Positions 24,301 through 36,939 of a stretch of DNA of 64,000 nucleotides are shown here, one piece after another. The notes under the pieces are model-generated. The model worked only from the letters and a program-made list of their open reading frames with translations. It did not search any database and was not told the DNA's origin. Each line of letters opens with the position of its first letter. Position 1 is the stretch's first letter. Source of the DNA: Isoetes taiwanensis (Eukaryota > Streptophyta > Lycopodiopsida > Isoetales > Isoetaceae); contig JAJEKV010000174.1 in assembly GCA_021234155.1 (NCBI GenBank), positions 801,466 through 865,465 on the forward strand, in the 5' to 3' direction. Made by a program: the position numbers and the translations under genes.

Positions 24301-25254
24301 CCTCAACACAACATTAAACCCATGGTATTGTGTAATGTTGAAAATCCTTTATAGGTCCAAACTACTTTTCCACTGCATTCGGCCAAAATTCGGCTTGGTT
24401 ACAAAAGTTGGATTATTACTACACGCTTTTCTCATTTTGGCCAAAACATTTACAAGCTCTCAACTTATGCCCAGCAACGCTGGGCACCATTACTAGTATA
24501 TAATTAGAGTCTAAGGTTCGATCCATTAATAGAATAATCAGTGTCTAAGGGTCCTAACCTTCATAGAACATTTACCAATACGTTCTAAGCTAGCGAGAAC
24601 TCCCTTAAGCTTTCCTTGGTATGTACGTGTGGAACTAGGCTCTCTACACTACAAAGTTAGAGCAATAGACTTTATCAAACTCTTGTTTAGGTAGAATGAT
24701 TGTGAGTTAGGGCTATACCGTCCCTTTTGCACTTGAGCTATATTCTTATTATTAAGCTATTTTAGTGAACATTTATGAATGTGGGGCATGAATGTTGTAT
24801 TATATGTTGCTAGAGATTATTATATGTTACTATGGATATTGTAGGGCCTATTTTGTAAAGGTTCTTAGTGACATCTTGCATTGAACGACCCATCTTCGGA
24901 GGGGTGGGGCGGTCGTGTAACTCTGCATCCGTGGCCAGAGGGCTAGACGTATGAGGCCAAGGGGAGAGCCCCCTTGTATTAAGGCTTGTACGTATAGTGG
25001 AATATGTCTCCTTGGGATCGGGACCCAAGGGGAAAGTGGACTGGATCAGAGTTCCTAGGCATGTAGTTATGCATTTAGCCTGAGATTGTTTGAGATTAAA
25101 CATCTAAACCTCTTGCAGGAAAATGGAGCAAGGTAAGTTTCTATTGTCGTGTATTGAACATAGATGGATATTTCATGATTAGTATGGTTGTTGGTTCCCT
25201 ACCATGTTCCCCACTTAGTCCCTGTGGACTAACCCCTTCTTGCTTGTTGTATGT
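21310..25254 (+). repeat. dispersed repeat copy A, split by Helitron
   Basis: 21310-21479 plus 24497-25254 (about 928 bp in total) is a close copy of 40347-41260, starting TGTGTGCTAGAAATTGGCC and ending CTTGCTTGTTGTATGT in both. The two copies are in the same orientation; copy A has about 17 bases near 25040 that copy B lacks. There is no target duplication and no primer site or purine tract at the edges, so the repeat type is unresolved. A GCAG/GTAAGT-bounded short exon-like piece lies near 25118-25134. Confidence 0.8.
21480..24496 (+). mobile_element. complete non-autonomous Helitron, 3017 bp
   Basis: It starts TCCTCC at 21480 and ends with hairpin GCCCAGCAACGCTGGGC (24469-24485), ACCATTA and CTAG (24493-24496). 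Removing it joins CATCTATA to TATATAATTAG, which is exactly the uninterrupted sequence of the related copy at about 40509-40527. Insertion is therefore between A and T without duplication, as Helitrons do. No Rep/helicase ORF is visible. The interior holds a ~100-bp local duplication (22517-22612 and about 22648-22720) and a long T run (24209-24231), and no captured gene I can name. Confidence 0.9.
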
Positions 25255-25263
25255 ATGTTCAAG

Positions 25264-25524
25264 ATGGCACGTCCGGATGAGCCCAATATCATGTTACACT
25301 TAGATTCCTTTGTAACATGGTGGTTTCGAGAAACCTGGGATGAGCCAGAGCTGGTGTCGAAGCACCGGATCTACGAGCTGCTGACTGACCTCTTCAAACA
25401 TATTTACTATGAGCAGAGACAACCGAGGGTTGATCTCTTAGATGGAGATTCAGGGGATGAACCTTCCGGGGATTCTGGTTCTACTGGGTCTTCGTCAGTC
25501 ACCTCGGATGGAGGATCTGAGTGA
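25264..25524 (+). CDS. 86-aa acidic-tail ORF, unknown
   Basis: ATG at 25264 just after repeat copy A. The N-terminal 55 residues look globular (WWFRETWDEPELVSKHRIYE) and the C-terminal 30 are rich in Asp, Ser and Gly (DGDSGDEPSGDSGSTGSSS), ending in TGA. The composition is unlike random sequence. The corresponding position after copy B (41261 on) does not carry it. No family recognised; it may be a mobile-element protein or a chance ORF. Confidence 0.3.
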   Translation: MARPDEPNIMLHLDSFVTWWFRETWDEPELVSKHRIYELLTDLFKHIYYEQRQPRVDLLDGDSGDEPSGDSGSTGSSSVTSDGGSE

Positions 25525-27690
25525 ACTTGTTATGTTTCCATTTAGACACATTTAAATTTCCATTTACAAAAGGAGCCTTCGCAGAGTATGTATTTGCATG
25601 TCTATCTTTTGTTCAAAGTATTTAATAGTTCCTCATCTGTTAATCCTTCAACATCTATTAACATAAGATGACTATTATTGACCCCTTTTAATTGCAGTAC
25701 TCGAAACTAGAAAGAATGCTTCCATAAAAAGATTAACCCAATTTGGTAAGTTCTTATAACCCAATTTGGTAAGTTCTTTAAGCGCATTTATTGTTTTTTG
25801 TGATGCATGGAGCTGTAAGTAAGCATGCATGGTAATACTAATAATAAAGCAAATAACAATGAAAATAAAATTAGAGTCGATTTTATTGGTTCTAGATTTT
25901 GATGATCTACATGGATTGCATTAACTAAAGGACTTGCATAACCTATATGATTTTTATTATTAACTTCTATGTATATCTATCTAGCAGGACTTGCTTGGAT
26001 TTGTCAACGCCGTAATAGATGTGAAATAAATTTGCAACTCAATTACTAAGTGTAATGCCCCACCAAGAGCAGATGATTATCCACCTATGTTCAAAAATGC
26101 AGAGGCGGTTGGGAAGCTTGGAGAGCCGATTTTTCTCCTGGGCAAGCAAGATCCCGTTTCTTTCCTCAAATTTCTTCTTCTTCAAAATTTCTGGTATGTC
26201 TGTACTCCACCATCTTAAAGAGCTGCATTCTTCATTTCACGTTCGCAGGTTGCAGGCTGAGCTATGGCACAGGTGCCTTGCAACTTGGAGCCTCTTTACG
26301 TCTAGGGTATTTACACAAAGAATACAGCAATATGGCGTTCTTCCTTCTTATGGTAGTTTTATTTTAAAAGTTACAAGGTCAGACAAAATTTTTGCTATTT
26401 TTCGCTTCAGTTTGTGATTATTAGTAGAATGTTGTTAGCATTTTGCTGCAAGTTGAAACCAATTGTTGATGGAGTGTTAGCTAAACTCACCCAGAATTTA
26501 TAAATCCTACCACATGTTCTACTTCTCTTGGTTATGCAAAGTCATTTGTTTCTATAAAATCAACGCCAGAGGACATGAGAAAGACATGAAATTTCTAGAT
26601 TCATGTCCTTTGCTGCTGCAGGGCTTAGTTGTAAAAGGCGAGAAAGGAGATTCAAGTCACAAGCAGTACAGTGCAAGCAAATTTATTAATGTAGTGCAAA
26701 TGATTAAAATAACAACTTCAACGTACTGCTGAATGTGTAATGGTAACAATGGATTACTTCTTTAAGTGCAGATTGAACTCCCTATAATGTGCACTTGATA
26801 CGAGGAAACTCAGAAGCGGCTGATATTAATGCATTGTTTTGGGTTTCGTACAGAATGTGTTGAGTGCATTTGAGATATGGTACAACTAGCTCTATTGCCA
26901 GATATTTGGTCATGTACATTACGAAAATCAGTTTGAAAAATCATTTATTGTGAATCTTTGGAAGGGTGAAAGGGTCTGGCAACATATTAACCAACTATTC
27001 AACTGGTTACATCTGTCTGCACTTATAGAGGACATGATTATTTGCATGCATGGAAGAATTGGGAGCTTTGTGTGGAGGAATTTATCGCTATATAGAATGT
27101 TTGCTATTGGATCAAAGCTATTGTAAAAGACTTTATTTCTACATGTTTCTAACTTCAAATACATATGCATGTTCGTAGAATGTTTGATTTATTGGGTTTT
27201 CCCTGATCTGTATTTATGTATTTGGCTGCAGGATCATTTTATGGAGACCTTCATTCAATCTGATGACAGTTCTTTTGTTTGATTATTTCAAAAGAGAGCC
27301 ATTGTAATGATAAAAGAGGTAATGAAAATGTGATTCCTTGGCATTTCTCATTTTTCTATTACAATCAAAAGGGCTCATTTTGATGAGCACTCTTATACCT
27401 TGAAGCAGGGCTTTTTCTGTTAACTGTCACTTTTTCGTAACTTATATTTTTCCCATGAACTGTCACTTTTCTGCATTTGCTTGACATCATAACTATATTC
27501 GACTCTGTCAGCACTTAACTGTGTTTGAAGTAGCAGTTATAATTGAACTTTTGATGGAACAGTCTAGGTTCAAACCCCTTGGTGTATATTCATTTTTTGC
27601 GTCAATTAATCTAAGTTCAACGGAATAAAAAGAACTGAAGGAATAAAAGATGCTACAACTGAAACTCTTTCTAGCTGAAGGATTGCCTTG
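25525..27690. other. no supported gene
   Basis: AT-rich intergenic sequence. A 30-codon run at 26090-26205 (KNAEAVGKLGEPIFLLGKQD) looks coding but is isolated and unidentified. Confidence 0.35.
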
Positions 27691-27691
27691 A

Positions 27692-27950
27692 CATGCTTCA
27701 ACAAATGCAGGTACAAGCTGTTAGACCAGATAAGTTCACATTCTCATGTGTTATAGAATCACGTTCCACAATGGTAAATTTGTAGCAGAAGGAAAAGAGG
27801 TTCATTTGTTAATTTACATTATAATCTTGGGCCAGATTTTGCAGACGCTATTTTGCAGACGCTATTGATATGTATCCCAAATGATGCTGAGGAAATATTC
27901 AACAAGCCAATAAAGCCCAATGCATGGCAAAGGAAAGCCGCAACAGGTAT
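27692..27950 (+). pseudogene. PPR protein relic
   Basis: The text LLQQMQVQAVRPDKFTFSCVI matches the canonical junction of PPR motifs (MxxxGVRPDxFTFSxVL), and after frameshifts a DAIDMYPK segment matches ALIDMYxKCG. Plant PPR proteins bind organelle RNA. Only about two motifs are detectable and stops interrupt them, so it is a fossil. It is not adjacent to the DYW relic at 6.2 kb. Confidence 0.55.
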
Positions 27951-27974
27951 TTACAAGTTTGCATTTTTGTTTGT

Positions 27975-28065
27975 TTAGGGATCATGGGTGTTAAAGAGAT
28001 CTGGGAGTTGAACTCACAACCTCATGTCTCAGGGCAGTGAGGAAGTGTCAATGTAATTGTTCTTT
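27975..28065 (-). mobile_element. possible tRNA-derived SINE fragment
   Basis: On the minus strand GAGGTTGTGAGTTCAACTCC resembles a Pol III B box, preceded at a tRNA-like distance by a poor A box, and followed by a simple A/C-rich tail (AAACAAACAAA). Weak; a tRNA-like stretch could arise by chance. Confidence 0.35.
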
Positions 28066-29190
28066 AAAGAGCAAGGAAATTCTCCATGCTATGCTTATAC
28101 TTTTTTCTTTTTTGTTGTGCTTATAATTTCAGGAAAAAAAAGGAACATTAGATGCAAGATTCAAATATAATATGCACAAAAATGCGAATTTGATGCAGAC
28201 GTAATGTGCGTTGAATTAAAGAAAGCAAATTGAAAAAGCGTAGCTGAAATAAATAAACAAATAAACAAAGGAATCCATGTCCTATGGGCAATATATCTTA
28301 GTAGAGAAAAACTTTCTTAAATGAATGAACGTTGTTCTTCTTCGCAATCCAACACTTGGTTAGGTATAAGCCATAGCTCGTGAGGTTTATGGATTTGGCG
28401 GATTTGCATGACTTGGACATTTTAGCATTTTCTTGCAGGATCCGCTTAGATGCTTCCCTGATTAATCTCAGAAGGGCATCCCAGATCTACGGATCTGAGG
28501 CGCCCCGCTTGAACTACATCAAAGGTTTCCTGTAAATCCACTGCATCCTTGTTCTTCCATACTTTTCTCTTAAGATAAGGACAACAAGGTGCTGCGCACG
28601 GAGGGTTGCCCTCCATGGCCGGAGAGTGAAGTGGCTTAAGTTGTAGTTGTAGACAATAGAGTGTTTGAATCAAAATTGCTATTTTAAGACATTGACATTT
28701 TGTGAACGTGTTGGTACGCATTTGCATTACTAAGTTCTGCTTAGGTGTTGAGGTGTTGTTGGAGTAGGATGTAGTTGGACATATAGACTTTGGGATTTGA
28801 GCGCAAGGTATTGGTGTTTGGTGCTTGGTATGGAACTAGGATGCATGTAAGCATAAAGAGAAGTGTAATAAAAGAGAATGGATGTACATGTTTTGTGAAG
28901 TGGCCTAAATCCGAGTTGAAAGTTATGTTTTGACATTTTATTGAAATTGGTACTTTTAGACAATAGAAAAGAAAAAAAAGGCTCATTGGTATGAGCATGC
29001 AAATAAAGAAAGTTCGAAAAGTGCTCTTTAGGGTCGGCTGGAAACAGACCGATCCGCAATGGAATAACATTTAGTTATGGATGCCAATCTTTATTGAATA
29101 TTTCTTCCAAGAGTAACGAGAAACTTTTTGTTGAAAAGCCTTTGCCTAGTACCTATGCAATGACCTTCAGTTAGTTCCTACCGCCCTTCA
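28066..29190. other. no supported gene
   Basis: Overlapping minus-strand frames at 28.4-29.1 kb show no domain and are rich in low-complexity residues. Confidence 0.35.
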
Positions 29191-29194
29191 ACCA

Positions 29195-29345
29195 GAAAAT
29201 CTCAGAAGAGGATAATAGTGCCCTTCTTAGGAACATTACGTTTGATGAGGTTCATAGAACTCTGGAATCCATGCCGCATGAGAAAACACCAAGCCACGGC
29301 CCGGTTTCCACCGAATTCCTCCTTTTGGCACAAGCTCAAGGAATA
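29195..29345 (+). pseudogene. LINE reverse transcriptase N-terminal relic
   Basis: The frame NITFDEVHRTLESMPHEKTP followed by SHGPVSTEFLL matches the entry of plant L1-type LINE reverse transcriptase (ITxEEVxxALxSMPxGKSPGPDGFPAEF). The catalytic YxDD region is absent. It is a short decayed insertion. Confidence 0.6.
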
Positions 29346-30734
29346 TATCTCAGCCTGCTAGCAATCAAGGGTGTTTGGGTGTTCTACTGGTGGAGAGGCC
29401 CTAATCCATATTAGAATGGAGGCCATAGTCTCACAGAACAATATACAAAATACTAGCTAAATGTTGGCATTCAAATTAATAAACCGGTGTGCAAAGTGAG
29501 AACCGGTAGAATTTGAAATACATGATGACCAAAAAATAGTGCCATCTTCTCCATGGCTAATAAATATTCTTAAATACCACAGCGGACTCTTCGCGCAAAG
29601 AAATTACTTATTCAACGTTTCAACCAATGGTCGTGCCATCGTGGACGCTCTTCCTCAAATATATAGGTCAAAGGGTGCCACAAGCACACCACTTCCACAC
29701 ATCTGGGAAGGTTTTAGAAATAAGGATTTTGAGATAAAGGAACGGATTATTATAATTCACAAACAACCAACATATGGCTTACCCTCTTGGTTTCTTTTCA
29801 CAGAATGTATAAATCTTTCTTATTTACACAAATTAATATTGTAGAATAATTGACTTTTAGACTATCCTCTTGACTATACACTTGGACTCACAAATGACCC
29901 GCATGATGTAACTTCAAGGTTGTTAAAACATCTTTGACCCTCCATGATTGTGCCCCTTTATAGCCGACATAGCTTTTACCGTAAACCGGAAACTTGTGAA
30001 CTCTTCAACACTCGCAAAGTTTACATCTTTAGCAGAGTCACCCCATGTTGTTATTAGTCACCTACATGGCATCCAAAACCAATGATGAGAATAGTAAAAT
30101 AGAAAGCCACGCATTTTGGAAAAAAAATTAGCCAATACTCTCATTGATAGTTATATAAAGTAATTGAACTCTCTACCAATAATTGATTCCTAGCTCTAAG
30201 ATGTGTATCCGACGTTCAAGCATTTCATGGACAACCTCCAAGGCTCGCTGGCATCCAATGGTGCTTTCCTACTAGCAATTAGAAGCATGAAATATTAAGA
30301 TGCTGGCCTTCAGTTTAAAAAGAGATTACAACATATTTTCCAGAAGTAGAAAAGCTTACCTAACTAGACATAACTTTGTCACCTTCTATTTCCTTAAGAT
30401 TATTTTCGTGGAAGTGTTGTCCCATCGCTAACAAGGTCCGTAATGGCATCCTGCAGTACTCCATCCTGTCATAAATAGAACACCATCAATGAAATATGCA
30501 AATCCTTCATAACTCCAGGAAAGTTTGGGGCTATTAGTTGATCTGTAAGTGCTTTGGTAAAGCCGAGCTTTTAGTTTGGGGCCACGGTATCATATAGAAA
30601 TGTAGTTTACAGAATAAGAGCTTATTAAAAACAAAACTGGGAACTACAATATACAGAAAGATAATGAGAATTAACATACCTCAACCATCTCGACCTGTCC
30701 ACATCCTTCAAAAACTTGAGACAACACCATCCAT
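29346..30734. other. no supported gene
   Basis: Intergenic. The 101-codon frame at 29539-29844 is not recognisable. Confidence 0.35.
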
Positions 30735-32282
30735 TTTGAGGTGGATGGTGCGCACTAATTAAATATCTTTAGCCGCTTGCATTAGATGTAAGATGGCCAA
30801 TGTTATGCCCCCGCAATGTAATCATGGTAATCTTCTTCTAGCATAGGTCGCGATTCATGCCATCCTATTTTCGACCTTCATGTTCCAAAGAAAGACCAAA
30901 TAGACATTACAATATATAATCTCTCATTCTCATTCATAAGGAAGTTACAATATCGTAAAGTACTAGATTGATCTTATATGATTTTCCTGTGCATGTTTAT
31001 TCCCATGAAGATTCTGACAGCGACTCAAATCTGGTTTCTATCTGCTTCTTTCCCTTTTCACATATGATGGTTCTGGCATGCCATATCACCAACATTTTAC
31101 GTGTACAAATATAAGCAAGGAATATGTAACTAAAAAATGGATATGATCAATATGGTTGTCATGCATGGGCACTATAGAACATGTGGAACCATGCTTTAGG
31201 ACTTTTTCATTTTGTGATGAGTCTTTTAAAGTTGGCCCTGGGTCCCATAGACCGATTGGTCTCCGTGGACGATAAAAGTAACTTCCTTCCTTCCTTCCTT
31301 ATAATAATCATTTAAGTATTAGCACAACCCAATCCTCTTAATATCCTATAAGAACCAATCAAATAAATCCATGAACTTGTAGGAGGGTGAAATGGCATGT
31401 TTCCAACCAAATCATGTACTGGCCTAAGCGCCTTCGCGACGCCCAAGCATATCATCCTCACTCAACAAATTCCAAACTCCATGGACGTGTATATTCCTCC
31501 TAATTTTGTCCACTGTTTTTTCGGACTTCACTCGCTCGCTTTAAGAAATTTCCAAACAGTAGCATGTTACCTCTGGCAGATCTTCTTCAGGACTTCAACC
31601 GATGGAAGAGAGCCGACAGAGAAGAATATTGAGACGGCGACCAGAGCCCATTTCCTGATGAAGCCATTCCAGATACTAAATCCCACACTCCTAGTGAGGT
31701 GGATGGTGCACACCAATTAAATATACTGCAGCGCCCATTAGATGTAAGATGGCCACTAAAAATCTTCTAAAGTTATGCCCCCGCAATGTAATCATGGTAA
31801 TCTTCTCCAAAGATAGGTTTTGATTCATGCCATCCTATTTCTGACCTTTATGCCAGCAGAAAGACCAAATAGACATTACAATATATAATCTCTCATTCTC
31901 ATTCATAAGGAGGTTACAATATCGTAAAGTACTAGATTGATCTTATATGATTTTCCTGTGCATGTTTATTCACATGAAGATTCTAACAGCAACTCAAATC
32001 TCTTTCCCTTTTCTCATATGATGGTTCTGGCATGCCATATCACCAACATTTTACGTGTACAAACATAAGCAAGGAATATGTAACTAAAAAATGGATATGA
32101 TCAATATGGTTGTCATGCATGGGCACTATAGAACATGTGGAGCCATGCTTTAGGACTTTTTCATTTTGTGATGAGTCTTCCAAAGTTGGCCCTTATAATA
32201 ATCATTTAAGTATTAGCACAACCCAATCCTTTTAATATCCTATAAGAACCAATCAAATAAATCCATGAACTTGTAGGAGGGC
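30735..32282 (+). repeat. tandem duplication, about 960-bp unit
   Basis: 30735-31389 recurs at about 31695-32282 (both start GAGGTGGATGGTGC and end ATGAACTTGTAGGAGGG) with small differences. Copy 1 has a 58-bp insertion that copy 2 lacks (see the SINE tail entry). The stretch between the copies (31397-31690) has a diverged relative at about 36075-36150. Confidence 0.85.
31239..31296 (+). mobile_element. 5'-truncated SINE tail insertion
   Basis: The insertion unique to copy 1 of the duplication reads TTGGTCTCCGTGGACGATAA then a CTTC microsatellite. The same tail, followed by a different simple repeat, ends the SINE on the minus strand at 39803-39912. The empty site is preserved in copy 2 at about 32188. 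Confidence 0.7.
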
Positions 32283-32349
32283 AAAAGTAAAAGTAAAAGT
32301 AAAAGTAAAAGTAAAAGTAAAAGTAAAAGTAAAAGTAAAAGTAAAAGTC
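32283..32349 (+). repeat. (AAAAGT)n microsatellite, about 11 units
   Basis: A hexanucleotide run lies exactly at the junction between the 960-bp duplication and the next repeated unit. Confidence 0.95.
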
Positions 32350-32367
32350 TAGGTTAAGATTCATTGT

Positions 32368-33026
32368 AAAAGTAAATTCTGCCTTTGTTGGAATTTTTAA
32401 GCTCTGAAGTATTCGTCGATGTTGCATTATCCAGCAGTTTGGCACCAAAAAAAATTTTCAGTGCTCTAATTGAATACTTCCCATTAAGCTTTATCTTATT
32501 TTTATGCAGATTGATTTGTAAGCTTTGAGCCATTCCTACGTCGCAATCGGCAAGTTTGTCCTTGTGAAAGGTTAGTTTCATTTTATAACTTTAGTCCTAG
32601 CATAACTTTAATTTATTGATAGATTGTTTTCGTGGGTTGTATCTAGTGTTCAAGGAATTTAATGAAAGTTCGTTATGGAAACATGGTGTTTACTCAATCA
32701 GCAAAATTTCTATTGCGACTTTTTTTTAAAAAAAAAGGTAAATTCTAGATCCGTTGGAATTTTTCAAGCTCTGAAGTATTCTTTGATGTTGCATTATCCA
32801 CTATTTTGGCACCAAACAAATTTTTTAGTGCTCTAATTGAATACTTCCCATTAAGGTTTATCTTATTTTTATGCACATTGAGTTGTAAGCTTTGAGTCGT
32901 TCCTAAGTCTCAGTACCGTAAGTTTGTCCTTGTGAAAGGTTAGTTTCATTTTATAACTTTAGTCCTAGCATAACTTTAATTTGTTGATAGATTATTCTTG
33001 TGGGTTGTATGCTAGTGTTCAAGGCA
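32368..33026 (+). repeat. direct duplication, about 371-bp spacing
   Basis: 32368-32655 (TTGGAATTTTTAAGCTCTGA ... GTTCAAGG) recurs at 32739-33026 with about 90% similarity by eye. Non-coding. Confidence 0.85.
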
Positions 33027-33570
33027 TTTACGGCTCTCCAACAAAACTAATGGCAAACAATTTGTTGATAGATTATTTTCATGGGTTGTCTTTGTGTTGG
33101 TTGTAGGAGCCTGAGAAATTCTTCTTGTTTGCACCATCATCCATTCGAGTTTTTTGTTCCAGAGTTAAGGTTTTCTGATATCATGAGCTCAGCTAAATAC
33201 ATTATTGAAATAGCAAAAGCAAAAAGGCATAGTTTTTGCTCATTCACAAGGTATCATTTAAGAAGGTTCACAAGATCTTCTGATTCGTCTTAAGATATCA
33301 TCAAATAAGTTATTTGAAGGATGAGCAACAAAAAATTAAAGCTTTCAAAAGAAAGTGTTACTTTGACATACCTTTTAGATGCTTGTAGGTGAAATCCATC
33401 TCCTCCTTGCTTTGTTATTGGCCTAAAAGATTTATATATGATATGAGACACAACCATTATAGTGGGCATCCATTCTCTGTGTCTGAAAAACCAATCCTCG
33501 AAGTCTCTTGCCAACATAACAGCCAATGGTGACTTAAGGTTCCAAACTTGAGGTTGACTTATTCAAGCAC

Positions 33571-35470
33571 AAAATCTGGGTTCTATATGCCAAAATGGAC
33601 CAGTATTTGACAGAGTAAAGCTCTCTGACAGGGAAATCTGCTACAGAGGTCCTAGTCTTTGACTAATAGTTGCCTTGCTGGGATGAGGATTATTGCACAC
33701 AATTAACTAACAGATTCTAGCGTCCATGTTCATGCAAAGAAATGGATCCACATCCATGATCATGCAAGATGACACAAGCAATACCTGTAAACCTTATAAT
33801 CCATGATAATAACTTGTCTTTTGCACTTCCAAGTCTGATATGCAAGTTCGTGCCAGATTAATTGCAATATGTGCAATGAAAAATAATGTACCTTAAATGG
33901 ATATGATCCTTAACATAAGAAATCATTACAAACTCCAACCTTTAAGTACAATTTTTTAAAGCAATCTAAAGAAGCATCTCTGTGGAGTCAATTTTATAGG
34001 CTGCCACAAGATAGTTTCCATCATCAAAAGGTATGTTAGCTTGTTGCTTTGAATTTGGAGCGCCGACTTATTACACCACAGGCCGAGCCGTGCGCTTGGA
34101 TAATCTGTTGAAAGGAGCGGGTAACGGGGTTCTACATGCGGAATGGACTAGTATTTGACCAAAGCAAAAGCTCTCGTGAGAGAAATTTGCTACTGAGGTT
34201 CTAGTCTTTTGACTAATAGTTGCTTACATACTTATTCAATAATGCATTGAACATGTATATTGAGGTCGATGGGGATGAGAAAATAGAACCTAGCATTTAG
34301 GGCATACACGCGTTTATGTACAAGTATTTTTGTTATGGCCTTGTATAACAAAGTCAATAAGCTTTTAGGACTTGCATGCACCCATATGGGAGATCCTTCT
34401 GCAGGGGCTCTTCCGTTTAGCTTCCTTAGCTACTAGATTATGGGAGTTCTGTCAACTTGATGTGCGGGGATTATGCTAAGCTAACATCTAAAATAGTTGC
34501 GTGAGGTTGTCTTCTCTTGCACTTTGTATCCGGTTGTTTACCTTCCGCGGTGATTGGTTACGTAGAGCTTGCGAAACAAAAAATTTGTAAAAAGAATTGG
34601 CTTGCGCAATCACCCTCATGAGATTACAGAGGTATAGAAGCTCATTTCCAGACCTGGGCAGCAGATTGGCTCTTGTCATAATGACCTGCAATATGGAAAT
34701 ACAATGCTAGGTGAATTCAGAAAACTCCACGTCTGAGATTATACTTGTTCTTCCTTTAAAATATTTTTAAGCATGCTTACATTGCTACAACAAAAGCCAT
34801 TCTTTCGACGTCTGACTCCACAACAGAAGATCTGCAAGTTACAACACTCCCATCATATTGTATATACTATCTCGATTCATGGAATGCATCAACATAAATT
34901 AAAGGCTGCGGCTACGTTATAAAGATGAGAGTAGAGTTATCTAGCGGATGTTACGTAAATAAAGCGGATGCACGCCTAACTTTAACATTAGCAGATTCTC
35001 CGACAAAGAAGCTAAAGGTCCGGTTTTTGCCACAAATATTGACGGGCAATGATGTTGCTGCCCACAAGAATTTCAAACTCACCGACCCAGACACAAACCT
35101 CAACTTGATGTGCGAGATTATGCTATGCTAACATCGCTTGATTAACGTGAGTCGCACTTTGTATCTAATTGTTTACCTTCCTGTAGTGATTGGTTCTGTA
35201 GAGCTTGGAAAACAAAAATTATAAAATATTTGGCTTGGCGCAATATTCCCCATGAGATTTCTGAGGTATAGAAGCTCATTTCGGACACAGGCAGCCAGAT
35301 TGGCTCTTGTCATAATGACTGCAATATGGAAATACAATGCTAATGAAAATTCGTAAAAACTCCATGTATGAGATTTTTATACTTATTCTTCCTTTAAGAT
35401 ATTTTAAGCATGCTTACATTGCTATAACAAAAGACATTCTTTCAATGTGCGATTCTACAAATGAAAGATC
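33571..35470 (+). repeat. two further diverged direct duplications
   Basis: 33571-33670 resembles 34120-34220 (GGGTTCTA ... GACTAATAGTTGC), and 34453-34835 resembles 35099-35470 (CAACTTGATGTGC ... ACAAAAG). Copies differ by many small substitutions and indels, so they are older than the 960-bp duplication. No gene is supported here. Confidence 0.75.
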
Positions 35471-36939
35471 CGGCATGCGTTGCTTCCAACAAAGGATATA
35501 CTTCGGTCCCTTACAAAGCGACCCACGATTTGAGGGGAATTTAGATAGTCGCCTTCAAGCCGTGTTTATAACTTGTGTTCTTTTCCAAAATGTTTGGTCT
35601 CCCCTTTCTTTAAAGCTGTCCAAATGGACCTATCCACGTAAACTCTCTAAACTTTCCCAAAAGCGGTCCAAAATTTTATATATAAATCATTTAAATTTGC
35701 ATATCGACTTTGTTACTCCTATATTAACCTTTTGAAAGATGCACATGAAGTTCATCTTTGTTGCTATGCCACTAAACTTTCTTGTGAATCCAATATATTC
35801 TAGTTTACAAAATACTATAGTAGGAGCCTAAGCAGACCCCAAACTTACATGCGGCATGGATTAGGGTCTTTCCATCCTTCTGTTGAGGAATGATGATGTA
35901 CTGACCTTAAACTAAACATTCAAGGTGATTCTTCCTTAGTTGAATTGCTTCTTCCTAGAGCAATGCTTCTTACCGAATCAACTGAAGGAACTTTCTACTT
36001 TCTCTTGAGTGGGACCGTAGATTCTTCTTGAGAAGGAAATAAATGCCCTTAACGTGCTTTTGCCCCTACTCAAGGATTGGAAGAGAGCGGTCCGTAGAAG
36101 AATATTGAGGCGGCGACCGTGGCCATTTCCATTCGGATACTAAATCCCACACTCTTATGCCGGTTTGCCCGTGAGCAGGCCTCTCTAAATTAGCGGCCAA
36201 GAGTGGCTGCCCAACAACAAAACGACCGAGCATTTACAGCCAATAAGGGGTTTTTAGCAGTCATAGGCATATTTCAAGCATATACTGGCATATACCTATA
36301 ATATGCCACAAACCCACATAAACAAGGGTTTGCCCCCTTAGGGGCAACCCAAAAACAGGAGAAGGCTTTCTTTATATTTCTTGATCTTGAAGCTTTGATG
36401 CCTTGCCATATTTCTGAGAGCCAGAATTGTAGCACATCCATGAAGATGGATGATCTGGCTGGATCAGATTCTGATCTGCAGAGTCTATAAAATAGTAGGG
36501 AGGGATTTTGAAGTGGGTTTGAACTCGTTTTCCAGCTCCGATGGAATGAAAAAGCAGAGGATATTTGGGAGCATGTCCCAAAAATAGGGGATTTCTCACG
36601 GCAAAAACAGAGGCTGTAGGCCGGCTCTGGCTTGTGCATGTCGTCAAACAGGGCTGCTTCTTGATCTGCGCTGCACCACTCTAGAACTCTTTCCTCTGCA
36701 AAAACAAGGGATTGCTCCCTTCTTTGCAACAAAACTTGCAGTGTGACCGGGAAACCTGTCAAAAATATTATCTCCGAAATGTGGGAGGCCAACTTCCATT
36801 CCGGAATGGAGAGCATGCCATATGGCATCACGAGAATAACCCTCATCAAAAAAATGCTGACCAACTTCCATGTTGTATTATAAATAGATTCCAACACACG
36901 TCTGCAAAAATTTCAAGGTGGATTAAAATTTCATCGGAG
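35471..36939. other. no supported gene
   Basis: A 207-codon minus-strand frame (36274-36897) has no domain and an unconvincing composition. A fragment near 36075-36150 is related to 31600-31690. Confidence 0.4.

Noticed and set aside
24500-24540. tRNA gene suggested by GGTTCGATCC
   Set aside because: No cloverleaf partner sequences at the required distances; the word belongs to the dispersed repeat, which has it in both copies.
32206-32448. 80-codon minus-strand ORF
   Set aside because: Most of it is the FYFYFY translation of the AAAAGT microsatellite.
36274-36897. 207-codon minus-strand ORF
   Set aside because: No domain, no splice or promoter context; the composition looks like a chance frame.
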